A stretch of 64,000 bases of DNA, from the NCBI RefSeq assembly GCF_043290135.1, contig NW_027464588.1, forward strand, positions 8,378,001-8,442,000, written 5' to 3'. The position numbers and the translations under genes are program-made. Source of the DNA: Rhipicephalus microplus (taxonomy: Eukaryota > Arthropoda > Arachnida > Ixodida > Ixodidae). The notes under the pieces were generated by a model. It did no database searches, was not told the DNA's origin, and saw nothing but the letters and a program-made list of their open reading frames with translations. The first letter of the stretch is position 1. Each line of letters starts with the position of its first letter. Below, one piece after another: positions 33,181 through 44,660 of this stretch.

Positions 33181-33282
33181 GTCATCTATAGAAAATCCCC
33201 GTTGAGCAGCCTGGACGCATGGTTCTTATATACGCAAAGTACTCGACACCAAGTGTCTATTTACTAGTCCCTACTTCCCAGA

Positions 33283-33500
33283 GAAGGAACTGGATACCCA
33301 GAGAAGGAAAGCGGGTTAGGGGGAGACAGAAGGTTAGGTGGGCAGATAAGATTAAGAAGTTTGCGGGTATAAATTGGCAGCAGCAAGCACAGGACCGGGT
33401 TAACTGGCGGAACATGGGAGAGGCCTTTGTCCTGCAGTGGACGTAGTCAGGCTGATGATGATGATGATGAATGGTGATGATGATGATGATGGTGACTTCA
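33283..33500 (+). pseudogene. RTE-like LINE 3' end with a (GAT)n tail
   Basis: The frame encodes RVRGRQKVRWADKIKKFAG, then DRVNWRNMGEAFVLQWT and a stop at 33446, followed by a GATGATGAT repeat to about 33494. A W-R-x(3)-EAF-x(2)-QWT ending directly followed by a (TGA)n-type tail is typical of RTE-like LINEs in arthropods. Confidence 0.6.
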
Positions 33501-34820
33501 TGAAGATCGAGAAGAAACAAGGTATACTGAAGACGATATATTACCAATGACCCGGGGCATGTTCGAAGAGGGGTCTCTGTCAAAGTTACTGTCATAACAT
33601 CTCCGGACAAACGGAAACGGGAATTTGGGAGGATGTAGTGATGCACAGGAAATGGCCTGAGTAGGCAGCAAAAAGGCTAGTAGAGGGGAAGTAGAGTGAT
33701 AACATGAATAAATGGCTGACAGCGAACTGCTCTCGTTGAAGCTTTATGTCTAAATTGCTATAATGTCATTAAAGACTAAACAAAAATTACAGCGCGAAAA
33801 CTGACGTTGACAACTGGAAGATATATAAGCCGTATTGTCCTTTACGCATTTGCGTAAAACGACGGTTAAGCGAAGGCTATTATTTAGTGCAATATCAATT
33901 ATAAGGGCACTCTCGGCAGGTTTTTGCCGCAACCACCGCCATTATGCTCCGCATAAATGTACTATTGGCATGAAAGGGAACGCGAACAAAGCAACGCGTG
34001 CCACTCCCATTAGCAAGTGCATATGTGGTCTGTCCAGTCATCAGTCACCAGAAAGGTGTGCACTTCCAGTTCGTCAGCACTGCGTGATGTGTCGTCTGCC
34101 ATTCGATATCTTTGCTTGCGTTCGAGTTCTGATATGGTGCTGAGAGGGGCAGGCGTACGCAAGCCAGGCGGTTTTAGGTGCTTCACTCTTGATTTGCTTT
34201 AGTTTTCGTTGCTTCGTTTCGATTATCAGAACTAGAACACAGCAAAAATATCGAACTTAAGGGGAATCGCGCAAGACTGTCAGACCGGCTGTGTCGAGCG
34301 GCCATGTATAAGGTGATTTACTGGAGAATGCACACTACTATGTATATTGCTTACGGCACGTGATCCGCTGTGAGTGTTTAGTTTGAGAAAAAACAACGAA
34401 GCAAAAATAAAGTGGAAGATAAAAACCTTCATTGTGCGGCACTGGGATTCCAACATGCGAGTTTTTGAATCTCGAACCACAGCAAGCAGCGATGCCTTGG
34501 TGAAATGTAAAGTTATCTGTGCACTTTCAAGAAACGTTTAGAGATTTCATAACTGTGTTGTATTTTCAAATTATATAGTATATTTGCCACGTCAAAGCAT
34601 ATAAATATTTCTTATATACCACCTAGAAATACGGGATGGGGCACTCGCAATATGCTAATGCCACCTTTTAATTGTCATTTGCTCAATGCGGCACAGTTAA
34701 AGCGGTATACAGGTTTGAATTGTCCCGAAATTTGAAGAAATTAAGATATTTGCTCTAAGATACGCATAATTCGGGGTCTATACCTAATGCCGAAAATGGT
34801 GGTAAGCTAAGCTTGGCGCG
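33501..34820. other. No recognisable gene
   Basis: Short ORFs up to 102 codons with no motif. Confidence 0.45.
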
Positions 34821-34846
34821 TGTGTCTCTGTCTGTCTGTCTGTCTC

Positions 34847-34881
<35 letters not shown>

Positions 34882-34884
34882 GAC

Positions 34885-34968
<84 letters not shown>
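34821..34968 (+). repeat. (TGTC)n microsatellite
   Basis: About 36 units with two interruptions. The Ser/Val/Cys/Leu ORFs over it are artefacts. Confidence 0.95.
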
Positions 34969-36639
34969 CTTTCCTACACCTGGTGCAACCTGGTCAACCT
35001 CCTTGCCATTGCATTGCTTTTGTCTTTTCTCTTCCTTTAAAACTTCCTATCCCGTTGATATAATTTGCTCACAATGAAGCAGTTTCAATGCGCAGATGCA
35101 TTCGTAATAAGCTAATAAACGCGTAGATTGGAGAAATCATATTCAGAGCTTTTGGAAAATATATGCTTTAACTGGTGAGAAACTTTACGCCGGTGTTCAA
35201 ATTTCGTTTTACCAGCGTTTGTTACATGTTCTTGGAAATTACATTTCTTAAATTGCTTCTAACAGGGAACTTCTCGGCCGAAAATGACGAATACCAGTAG
35301 TCGGCATATGTTACGCTAGGTGGTCACTTGTTTCTTCCGCAGTAACTGGGGTTCCTTCTCCTGCGCAATATAACGTGCAAATAAACTACGGTCGCTTATA
35401 TCTTCTGCAGGACCCTTTCGTCTGGAGCATTTTGAAATCCCAGATTGTGCATAGGCTTTTCTGGTGTCTTGTCCACAATTAGAGCAGCAGTTATAACATA
35501 CAGAAAAGTGCGTTTCTCTACTCAGTTCTTCAACTCGGCTTTACATTGACGTATACAACTGGAGCCCTGCTGAACAACGGATAAGTGCTACTTATAAATC
35601 CATTCACGATGCTCAATAAGTGCGCACGAAATTCCCTCATCGGTGTTTTAATACTGCAGATGTGGCTCGAAGTACTGATAGTATTTTGCGTATGGTAGGC
35701 TCGGCGGAAAATGTAGTGTAGCTCATAACACATAGTGTGACAATGATACATATGACGAGCACTCGAAGTGTATGAAATGCATTTACTTTTCGTTAATATG
35801 TTATAACCATGCCTGCTCCTTGTATATTTTTGTTGCCTTTCTGCAATAACAATTTTCTCGTTAAGAAAAGCTGATAATGTGGTCATACTGCAAGCCCTTC
35901 AGTTTATGCTTGTTTATTCAATCACCTTATCCGAAACAAATGCCTCTGCGCGTGCTTGTTGTATAAGACAATTACAAATCTTGTGCTTCAATATAAAGCC
36001 CTCTTCACTTTTCCTTTCATAAATATGGTGTCGTAACCCATTGCAACCAGAAGAAGATTGCTTATTGCAAGCAAATATTTCCTTTTGTTTAGGAGTTGGT
36101 CATTCACTAATCAAACCACCAGACACATAAAAATCTCTTTTGCCTTATCTTGTGGGCATGTGCAAAGTTGTGAATTGTGTATATATGTCTTTATAAACAA
36201 ATTGAAGTCAAAAGCCATGATATGAATAACAGAGTATTACAGGGCTTGGAATATTTTGACTATCTGGTGTTTTCATTTCGTTTGATTATTCACACAATTA
36301 CCGAAGGAGTGATCACCATACCTTACCGGCGGTCACCCTTTTCCACTTTGTTGTTACCAAGTAAAAAAATGAAACGAAAACTATATACAATCCAACATAG
36401 ACCAGTCCGAAGTTTTCGTTTGGGCACAGTTTTCGTTTGGGACTTTTAATTCAGTCCGCTAAACGTTGATGACAAATGTGGGTGTAATCAAAAAGCTTTG
36501 GATACTTTCATTGCTTTGTGGCTAACTCTACATGGCCATGTGCCTAGTATTTTTGGCAACAAAGACATTGGCTTCAAGTCAAGTACATTATAAAAGAACA
36601 TCAACAAACAACCAAAATATGTTGCAGGCTAGCTTACAA
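34969..36639. other. No recognisable gene
   Basis: AT-rich, with several ORFs of 70-118 codons and no recognised motif. Confidence 0.45.
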
Positions 36640-37030
36640 GTAATCTGAGTAGTGCAGCCAATGACAGATAACACTAAATGAAGAAAAATCAGTGTCAACA
36701 AACATTACAGGAAAAAAAATTGATTCCTACACGTACACAATTAACAGCATTGAATTGAAGAAAGTAAGGCAACACAAGTACCTAGGAGTCACTTTCACTG
36801 ATATCAGGAGGAACGCCCACATAGAAAGGTAACCAAAAAGCTAGTAGAGCTCTATGGTGTCTACGACGCTAGGAACGTATATATAGTGAAACTTGTCAAT
36901 TAAAAACTTGGCATACGCAAGCCTATTACGACCATTTATAGAATAAACTAAAATATTGTGGGACCCATCACGGCAATAAATCGACACAAGGAGGATGAGG
37001 TGCAACGCCTGAGAATGAGAATGTCAAATA
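36640..37030 (+). pseudogene. LINE RT thumb fragment
   Basis: YTINSIELKKVRQHKYLGVTF near 36730-36795, then NAHIER, LAYASLLRPFIE near 36908-36945 and ILWDPSRQ near 36955. KYLGVTF with a later LVRP-x-LEYA-x(2)-WDP pattern is the RT thumb of CR1/Jockey-group LINEs. Stops interrupt it. Confidence 0.6.
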
Positions 37031-37420
37031 CTGTATTGTAACATGTACTAATAGTGCATAACATAAGCATCCAGCATTCCACCTCTGCTTAAGTACGTCG
37101 GCAGAGTTCGAAATGTGACCGCTGACCCGCGGCCTTTGCTCCAGCGTGGCTGACAGGGACATATATTTGACGCAGCATAGTCTTTTCATGCTTTAAACTT
37201 GATATGTGTTATTAGGGGCGAAGCTCCTTATAGCGGCACTCGTTCGTCTCCTGTAGTATGTAACAAGTATAACATTTTGACCTCCAAGGTGGTGCCGGTG
37301 AGAGACTTCTGTGCGTTGTTGAACAATAAAAATAGTGCTCAATGTGCATGTCAATAGTTGCTAATGGCGAATGAGAGACAGGAGCATTCGGCTTTTAGTT
37401 AACGCGCCGGCTGCGATTAC

Positions 37421-37875
37421 CATTAGCAGACATTGTCATGTACATTGAGCACAATCTGACAAGAAAGGGTTTCTACGTTATACTCGCTGGGTGTAACCTT
37501 CTTAGCTTTAGAAAGGTTTAGCGAGCATTGAGCCGCAGTGCCATGAAGACAATGAACTTGTATATACCATGAATGAACTCAAGGTAGTTAAAAATGAGAA
37601 GTAGATACGAAGCACAAGCCGTAAGAAAGTAAAAGCCGAATTCTCCTGTCTCTCATTTCTCATTAGCAGCCATTGGCATGTAAATTGAGCCCTATCTGAC
37701 AGGGAAAGGTTGCTACGTTATACTCGCTGGGCGTAACCTCCTTGGTTTTCGAAAGGTTTAGCGAGCGTTTGGTCGCAGTGCCATGAATACAGTGAACTAG
37801 AATATACCATGAACTCGAGGTGGTTAAAGGTGGGAAGTGGACCCAAAGCGCAGGCCGTAAGAAAGTGTGCGTGTT
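37421..37875 (+). repeat. ~240-bp direct duplication
   Basis: CATTAGCAGMCATTGKCATGTA starts at 37421 and 37661. Both units continue through ACGTTATACTCGCTGGG, GAAAGGTTTAGCGAGC, GCAGTGCCATGAA and CCGTAAGAAAGT. Confidence 0.8.
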
Positions 37876-37974
37876 TCACCTCTTGTTTAGTCCTTGGAAT
37901 GTCCGCTGGATGGCGGCGCTTCTATATGGGGAATATATGATGAAAAGTTGCGAGATGGTGGTACTTGGAGTGTT

Positions 37975-38166
37975 GAATAGATGGACGAACGGACACATAG
38001 ACAGATGCATGGATGGACGCATGAACGGACGCAGGGGTGGCTGCATGGACGAACGCAGAGACGGACGCACGAACAGACGCACGCACGGACGGGCTGATGG
38101 ACGCATGGACGGTCACACTGACGGACGCATGGACGGACGGAAGCAAGAACGAGTGGACGGACAAAT
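37975..38166 (+). repeat. GGACGCATGGAC-type minisatellite
   Basis: Degenerate 8-12-base units of GACGGACGCATG. It is followed by CTTCGCCCCACTC and CACTCCGTGGATATGCTG, the end motif shared with the repeats at 7.7 kb and 39.1 kb. ORFs with Arg/Thr/Asp repeats here are artefacts. Confidence 0.85.
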
Positions 38167-39099
38167 TCTTCGCCCCACTCTCCATCATTCACTCCGTGGA
38201 TATGCTGCCATCTATTTTATGTGCTGCTGTGAGAGGGGGGTGAAATATTTTCACGCATGGCTGTCCATGCAAGCTTCTAAATAATTCACCAGCACTGTGG
38301 ATTAAAATTATTTTATCACTTCAATATCCGCTTGCTCAGGTTTATTGATTTTTATAAACGTACCACCGACATCGCCCATTTAAACTGCGCGTAAAATAGT
38401 CACACAATTTTAACTTTTCGGTTCTTATTTCCTCAAATAAAATCTCATGAAGTTGCACAAGTGATAGGCGACAAAATGCCACTGATACAGAAGTCGGTTT
38501 TTAACAGTTCTACTTCTATTAACGTTTCCAACTAGAACATGCCAATGGCTGCTAATGGGGAATGTGCCACAGGAGCATTCGGCTATTAGTTAACGCGCAC
38601 GCCGCGAAGTTTTTATTGTTTAAAAATCACAGGAGAAATCTCGCACCGGCACCACCTTGCAAGTCGAAATGTAACACTTGTTACACACTACGACTACGAC
38701 TACGAGCGACGAACGGGTGCCGCTTTAATAAGATTCGTCCCTAAAAAAAAACTTTGGCAGGAGACGCCAGCATACGCATTGGCAGCGTCAACGGCGCCAC
38801 CAACGCTTGATTTGTAATCGAGTAGGTGCGATTAGAGAATGCTACACAATTAATAAAAACAGACAATTCGATCGACAAACGAAATCAGAATGCCGCATTC
38901 TGCGCTCACGCGTTGCATGCAAATAAATGGGTCTCTTTTTTGTTTCTTTCATGGAACTACCGCTGATTCAAATTCGACGCTGTTTAGAGATTTATTACAG
39001 GTGCGCTAACACAGCTGCGATGCGTAGCGCTATGTGGTTTTGTTGCTTTTAGGAACGAAACTTTTTATAGCATCACTTGGTTGGTCCTCCTTCTATCCA

Positions 39100-39290
39100 G
39101 CGTAGCCAGCATATCCACGGAGTGATTGATATGATGAGTGGGGTGAAGCCTTCGTCCGTCCGATGCGTGCTGTAGTGTGATAGGAGTCAACGGACGCATG
39201 GACGAACGAATGCCCTGACAGACGGATGAATGGACGGAAGCTTCACTCCACTAATCATCTACTCTGTGCATATGGTGTAATTTTGTTTAT
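39100..39290 (-). repeat. Short copy of the CACTCCGTGGATATG / GACGGACG repeat
   Basis: CATATCCACGGAGTGATTGATATGATGAGTGGGGTGAAGC on the left is the inverted end motif. Degenerate GGACGGA units and a weak second end motif (TACTCTGTGCATATGGTG) follow. Confidence 0.6.
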
Positions 39291-40080
39291 CTTTCGTGCG
39301 CTGAACAACGTTTTGCTTGTCGTCTACAAGTGCCACTGAACATGCCTCATCTATAGGGAAGACCAGTTGTGGCGAGCACGGCTGAACGGCCAGTGTGCCA
39401 GCCCAAGAAGCGAAGAACGCTTCTAAGAAGCATTAAATTCATGTCGTTCCTCAGGTGTGATCAAACTAGGGCGTCTGCACGAATTCTCTGAACAATGTTA
39501 CAATGAAAAGCAGCGATAGTTCAATGAGAGCAATAAAAATTCATTTCATCGAGTGTAACAAGTAATTCATGGACCTAGAACGCTGTGGTCGTGTGACCAT
39601 GCTTGCGGATCGGGCTGCCATTTTTCTTTCTCTTCGCTGGTGCCCTCCTTCCTCCCCCCCGGCCTTCTACACAGCCCACGAACTTCGAATTGTAGTTTCG
39701 AGCACGTGTGAATCTCTTGCAGAGGCATCGCAATTTTATATGCTCTAACATGGGCGGCACCAATGTGCAGCAAAATAAAAACTAGATTAGAAAAAGAAAC
39801 GCCCCGGCATTGAATTGGCCTCTCGTACTCTTTGTCCCGAAATTTCTAAACGAACACGAAGCTATAGAAAAGGGTGAAACCATTTTTTTTCTCGCACATA
39901 GAAGCTTCACTAACAGCGTGGCAGCCTTTTCGACTGAAAGAAAGAGCGCCAAGGTGCGGAGGAAACAGTGGGCCATGCCTACTTCTGGAAACACGCGCTC
40001 TCCGTGCGATTGGGACGGCTGGAAAAAAGCCCGCCGTATGCCCGCAATCTCGGAGGCCGTGTAGTGGTATAACATATCGC
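39291..40080. other. No recognisable gene
   Basis: ORFs of up to 97 codons on both strands near 39.8-40.1 kb overlap each other and show no domain. I do not call a gene. Confidence 0.45.
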
Positions 40081-40083
40081 ATC

Positions 40084-40205
40084 AACCAACGGCATCTATT
40101 ATACACTGCAAAAACTAAACTAGAGGTGGCTACCCATTACTACTACAACTAATTACCTCAGAGAATGTACAGACCCACGCCTTAAACAGCTTCGCCCCTA
40201 AAAAT
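40084..40205 (+). repeat. Single-unit copy of the 13.4-kb dispersed repeat
   Basis: CGGCATCTATTATACACTGCAAAAACTAAACTAGAGGTGGCTAC matches the 60-base unit at 13447. CAGACCCACGCCTTAAACAGCTTCGCCCCTAAAA matches the end at 13570-13605. Confidence 0.75.
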
Positions 40206-40600
40206 AACTGCCTAACACGCATTTTTTTCATTCGGCTTCGTGTACATCCAACAGTTGTACTTACATTTAGTGACCCATCTCTTGGGACCTAATGAATAAA
40301 GACATGTACTTTTCTTTTCTGCTCACGCTCTGGCATTGGCTGACTGATATGCAAAGTATGAAATTGAACTGAATGAGCCAGCGTCTACAAGACGAACCGA
40401 AGCTTTGGAAGACTGGAGCTGCTACTGATGGTAAATCGAGAATTTTAACCGTGAAACTGCTGACTGCATCGTGCAACACATCAGCGTCAAGGGTTGCCAC
40501 ACTCTAGTTTTCCCATGCACCCCTAGATGACATACTCTGCCTCGGTCACGGACGAAGAGGGAGCCGCACAGTGGTGGGTGCCACCTATGTGTACGTATTC
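40206..40600. other. No recognisable gene
   Basis: Nothing identified. A 77-codon - strand ORF has no motif. Confidence 0.45.
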
Positions 40601-41215
40601 CGTCCTTTGTCCTTTAGCGTTTCACAGTCCTATCTATTAGTAAAGCGTAGTAGTATTAGCGTTTCACAGTCCTATCTATTATTCGTATATAGTAAATTTA
40701 TGTCAAACGACTCCCCCACTGCATTACTAACAGCAAATGGTATAGAACTATTACAAATTCGAAGAACAAAAAGTCGGCTGCAGTTTCTTTCAGACATAGT
40801 GAACCACAGGCTACCCTTAGACACCGCAGTATACGTATCCCCCTTGTTAAGCAGACTCACTCGACACCACTATCCTCATTCCCTAACGCCAATCTTCGCA
40901 AGGACTGATACTGTTCGGTACTCCTTCTTCCCACCAACAATAGATGATTGGAATAAACTTACCGAAGCATTTCCTCAACGCCCTTGACCATTTGTGTAAA
41001 TACTCTTCTTCCATGACTTCCTTGAATGGTATTATCACCTTGTTTTTCAACTGTTACTTTTTTTAAGCCATAACCCCTCTGTCTTATAGCAATGAAATTG
41101 TGTAAAAAACGCTTTGCAACCTTGTTTCATTCTGTTATTTAGTGTGTTTCATGTATGCTCACCCTGCTTGGACTTTTTGTCTGCAGTATTCTATAAATAA
41201 TAAATAAAATTAGAA
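40601..41215 (+). pseudogene. CR1/L2-like LINE, C-terminal tail and 3' UTR
   Basis: An in-frame segment ends at 40987 with LLQIRRTKSRLQFLSDIVNH, a TRHHYPHSLTPIFART block and SFFPPTIDDWNKL. R-x-K-S-R-L-x-FL followed by SFFP-x-TI-x-x-WN is the conserved tail after the RT thumb of CR1/L2-type elements. A ~200-base 3' UTR ends AATAATAAATAAAAT. The 5' part is missing. A 24-base segment AGCGTTTCACAGTCCTATCTATTA is duplicated at 40617 and 40658. Confidence 0.7.
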
Positions 41216-41482
41216 GTATGGCTCAAGCGTTTGCAAGTATACGCCCATCGGGGATTGTGCCTAGTATAGGCGGGGTTGGGATTGACATAGCAAGGGGGTA
41301 GGGGCAATGGTGTGAATATCGCTCACAATTTTTTTCTCGGCGCATCCCTGCTTTGCATTCATCGTAACCGCACATACTTGCACAAAATCACAAAAAATAT
41401 TTAAAGTCACCAGAGAAACATATGAACCGAAGCTCTACTCTATACGCATATGTCAAAGTGGATAGAAATGGGGCAACCTTTA
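41216..41482. other. No recognisable gene
   Basis: Short AT/G-rich spacer without identifiable features. Confidence 0.4.
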
Positions 41483-42174
41483 GATGCGGAGCATCTAATA
41501 CTCGAGGCTTGTAGTGCGGCACCGTCCGCAAGCTTCCTCCTTCTTCTTCTACCATCTGTGCATCCCTTCCTCCTCTACACACCGCGCGCGCTTCACTCCT
41601 CCACCATCTGTGCACCCTTCCTCCTCTACACACCGCGTGCGCTTCTCCTCTTCACGAACATTCGCTAGCTGTATAATGTAGCGCGCATGCGCCGTCACGC
41701 TTCGAGAACATCGGCAGCTGACGCGCGCGCATGCGCCGTCGCGCTTCGAGAACATCGGCAGCTGACGCGCGCGCATGCGCCGTTGCGCTTCTCCCCCTTC
41801 TCGAACATTCGACAGCTGACAGTGCATGCGCCGTCGCGCTGTATATATACTCAAGGTCGGCGCTCGCTCGCTCAGTTGCCGCTTGTCGGTTGGTTTGTAC
41901 GGTGCGTCGACGTCCAAGGTCGCGGTGAAATGAATTCCAACGAATCCACAAACACAATGATCAACGTCCCTTCGACCAGCGCCGCCCTTTCACATACGTG
42001 TGTACGTGTTCACTCATTTAACACTCCCTCCTACAACCACGTTAACCAATTTAGCCATCGACCCAAGTAAGTCGCAATTTAACACCCCATTTTACAACCA
42101 CGTTAACCAATTTAGCCATCGACCCAAGTAAGTCGCACTTTAACACCCCGTTAACCAATTATATGCTCCGCATC
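41483..42174 (+). mobile_element. Repeat element with short inverted ends, CpG-rich tandem repeats and a core promoter
   Basis: GATGCGGAGCAT (41483-41494) is matched by its complement ATGCTCCGCATC (42163-42174). Inside are three 44-base units with GCGCGCATGCGCCGTCRCGCTTC (starts 41681, 41725, 41769) plus a shorter fourth, a TATA/initiator pair, then 61-base repeats at 42017, 42078 and 42139 (TTTAACACYCC, then CCACGTTAACCAATTTAGCCATCG). It looks like a non-coding mobile element or a promoter-bearing end of one. I do not recognise the family. Confidence 0.55.
41842..41876 (+). promoter_or_regulatory. TATA box plus arthropod-type initiator
   Basis: TATATATA at 41842-41849, then TCAGT at 41872-41876. 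The initiator A lies 32 bases after the TATA start, which is standard RNA polymerase II core-promoter spacing. The upstream 44-base CpG-rich repeats could act as activator sites (inference). Confidence 0.55.
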
Positions 42175-42530
42175 CTACTCAGTGTTCCCCCGAGGGAAGC
42201 TGCGGGCAATTTTTTTTTGTCACGCCTCTCCTACGCATTTGTTTTTCAATTTATACCACAATATGCTCCTACATAGTGTTTCTTTACAATGACATTCAGT
42301 TGGGGACGTTAATGTAGTTTCATTTTTAAGTTTTTTCGAGAAAACTAGAGTCCGCCACGTAATTGGGCATTTCATTTGAGTTTCATCGTTAAATGTGCTC
42401 TCACGAAAAAATAACTAGGCATTCTTGCTGTGCACGAGATATATCAGACTGGTTTTCTTATCCTCGACACATTTTATTACTCAAGACAACGTTTTGAATT
42501 CTTGCTGCTTTCACGAGTTACAACACAGGC
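42175..42530. other. No recognisable gene
   Basis: AT-rich sequence with no motif. Confidence 0.4.
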
Positions 42531-42540
42531 ATGCGCGCAT

Positions 42541-42581
42541 ACATACACACACACAACACACACACACACGCACACTCACGC

Positions 42582-42617
<36 letters not shown>
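42541..42617 (+). repeat. (AC)n microsatellite
   Basis: CA-type dinucleotides with a few G interruptions. Confidence 0.9.
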
Positions 42618-42619
<2 letters not shown>

Positions 42620-42899
42620 GAGCACTTGCATAAAACCAAGGCGGCCGATTAGAAAAATTTCATCACCAGTTGGCCCTGTCGAGACATTCGGCCTCTATCG
42701 GTGCGGCACTCTCGGCTCCCCAGGCTGCCCAAACGGCCGTGACTTATGCGACGGCAACAGCGCGAAGCACGGCGCGTCCTACCGCGGTACCGCCCGTTTG
42801 GCCGGAGACTTGTTCTCACTCTGTACTGCCATACCACTGGTAGGAAATCGCTGGCCAACCCACAACGCACACCACTAGGCGAGAGCAGGAACATATTAT

Positions 42900-43578
42900 G
42901 TTCCTAACACCACTCATTCCGTCTACCAATCCTGCCAGTGAGGTCACAAAGATTATTAAGTCAAGCGTTCACCCAATTAAGGAAAACATGGGCGAACTGA
43001 CTATAAGAAAGACATGATATGGATTAACAATATTAACAAACGACCGTAAAACTTTTACTAGGTTAAAGAGTGGACATGAAAAGAACGCAATCACAAGCAC
43101 GACATTATCAATCCGATTGCCCCAAAAGTGAAAACCGCGCGGCAAACTCACTGGTGTAGACTCCGATGTTCCAGCCGCCAAAATCATCTCACAGCTAAAC
43201 ATGCGCAATCCGAACCTACATTTAGACCAGACCACATGCCGAGTGGTAGTATCGTACAAATAGCGATCGGACAACTTCACACATGTGCTCGAAGTGGATC
43301 CTTTCACCTGTCGCTCACTGCTTGCTCAGGAACCAGTTCTTCTCGGTTTGACTGCATGTAGCGTGAGTGAGGAATTTCATGTGTCATTGTGCACATATTG
43401 TGCGACATACGGCAATACAAAAAAGTCTTGTCCTGTCATCAACGAACCTGACAAAGTGGTGCGTACGAAGTGCACGGGTACAGATCTCGGTGAAGCATGC
43501 ACTCTTAGAATGAACGACCCAGGAATGGTTTGCAACAAATGCGAAAAGGTTGCAAGACCTAGTTCTCATCCAACATAA
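42900..43578 (+). pseudogene. LINE ORF1 (Gag-like, CCHC knuckles)
   Basis: Discontinuous frames give AAKIISQLNMRNPNLHLDQTT near 43170-43235, a hydrophobic stretch LLGLTACSVSEEFHVS and CTYCATYGNTKKSCP near 43390-43435. A second Cys-rich segment follows (KCTGTDLGEACTLRMNDP, then CNKCEKVA). This is the pattern of LINE ORF1 RNA-binding proteins. Stops near 43010 and 43262 break it. Confidence 0.6.
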
Positions 43579-44018
43579 CACGAAATGTGTCCTATATTAC
43601 GAGAACGTGTCGCCCGCATGAGGGCCAGAACGGACTATGGATAGTCTAGTAGGCGTGTACATCAAAGAAGGACACAGCGGCCTCTATCACCTACAGTGTT
43701 ATTAACAGTTTTTCACAGTAGTGGGCGCATCTTTTTCGACTCATTTATATGGACCACATGGAGGTCACTCCTTTTGCCGTAATTAATCTAATTATTGCGT
43801 ATTCATACACAAAATTACACCATATGACACACACTTGCAAGTAACAACACATGTCACAACATTACACAATATTTATTTTTTCAAGATATTTGCTGCTTGC
43901 GCAGCTGACACTGCAATACATGAAGAGAGGCCCCTTACAGCTTATCGCATTTTCGCTTCAGGGAAGGCGTCGCGCTTGTTATTTAAAATTGATCAGAACT
44001 ATCATGACACAGCAATAA

Positions 44019-44660
44019 CCTAAAATTCTTACAGGCTAATCTGGACCATACACGTGATGGCCCAAAGTTATTGATAGAATACATGACGCAACAACATTTC
44101 AATTTTGCCGTCGTGTGTGACCCGCACAACCGCGCAGGCACTGTTAAAAGCATACCCCACACCATAAAAAAGTTTCACGCAACAAACATTTCTCGCGCCA
44201 TGCTTCTAGTACACAACACTAATTTTGACTCATTCCCATTACACATAACAGATTTGGTTGTTGCAGTAAAGTGTGAAAGCCTTGACCGAATAATAATAAT
44301 GATAGCTGTGTATGCACTGCCACAAAGACCTGTTGATCCAGTTCTGGATGAGTTGCAAAGTGTAGTTTTATTAATCACAGATTGTACTGTCATCATAGCC
44401 GGAGATTTCACTTCTAAGCATAGAATGTGGGGGTCAGCTATAGTGGATGTTCACGGCTCTCAAGTAGTCCAATTGATGACGGCGAATGATTTAGTCATAT
44501 TGAACAACCCCAACTCCCCTCCTACTTTCACAACTCCGTATGCAGATTTGTGGATAGATTTAACCATGGTTTCGCAAGACCTCACTCGCGATGCTTACCA
44601 TTAGAAGGTTCTCCAAATTCCTACCCTCTCGGACCACAACTACATTGAATTCTCGTTCTC
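44019..44660 (+). pseudogene. LINE endonuclease domain
   Basis: The frame starts near ILQANLDHTRDGPKLLIEY (an N-terminal N within QANL), with a weakened acidic catalytic position (VVCDPHNRAG). YALPQRPVDP, IIAGDFTSKHRMWGS (the GDFN/H motif) near residue 115 of the 44071 ORF, and a C-terminal TLSDHNYIEF (SDH motif) follow after a stop at 44602. This is the R1/I-type layout of the AP-like endonuclease that nicks target DNA. Dead copy. Confidence 0.7.

Larger units (their letters stand above)
37212..38745. mobile_element. Foldback element with long inverted ends and an internal minisatellite
   Basis: The left arm (37212-37313) reads TAGGGGCGAAGCTCC, GCGGCACTCGTTCGTC, TGTAACAAGT and CAAGGTGGTGCCGGTG. 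The reverse complement of the right arm (38635-38745) gives TAGGGACGAATC, GCGGCACCCGTTCGTC, TGTAACAAGT and CAAGGTGGTGCCGGTG in the same order. Between them lie a ~240-base tandem duplication, a GGACGCATG minisatellite and a second copy of an ACAGGAGCATTCGGCT segment. No transposase is visible, so it would be non-autonomous. Confidence 0.7.

Noticed and set aside
34813..35077. Cys/Leu/Ser/Val repeat proteins
   Set aside because: Translation of the (TGTC)n microsatellite.
37820..38284. 154-codon ORF with Arg/Asp/Gly/Met repeats
   Set aside because: Runs through the GGACGCATG minisatellite; no conserved domain.
39782..40152. Four overlapping ORFs of 84-97 codons
   Set aside because: Open on both strands with no motif; partly in a dispersed repeat.
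41549..41957. Arg/Cys-rich ORFs up to 122 codons
   Set aside because: Generated by 44-bp CpG-rich tandem repeats.
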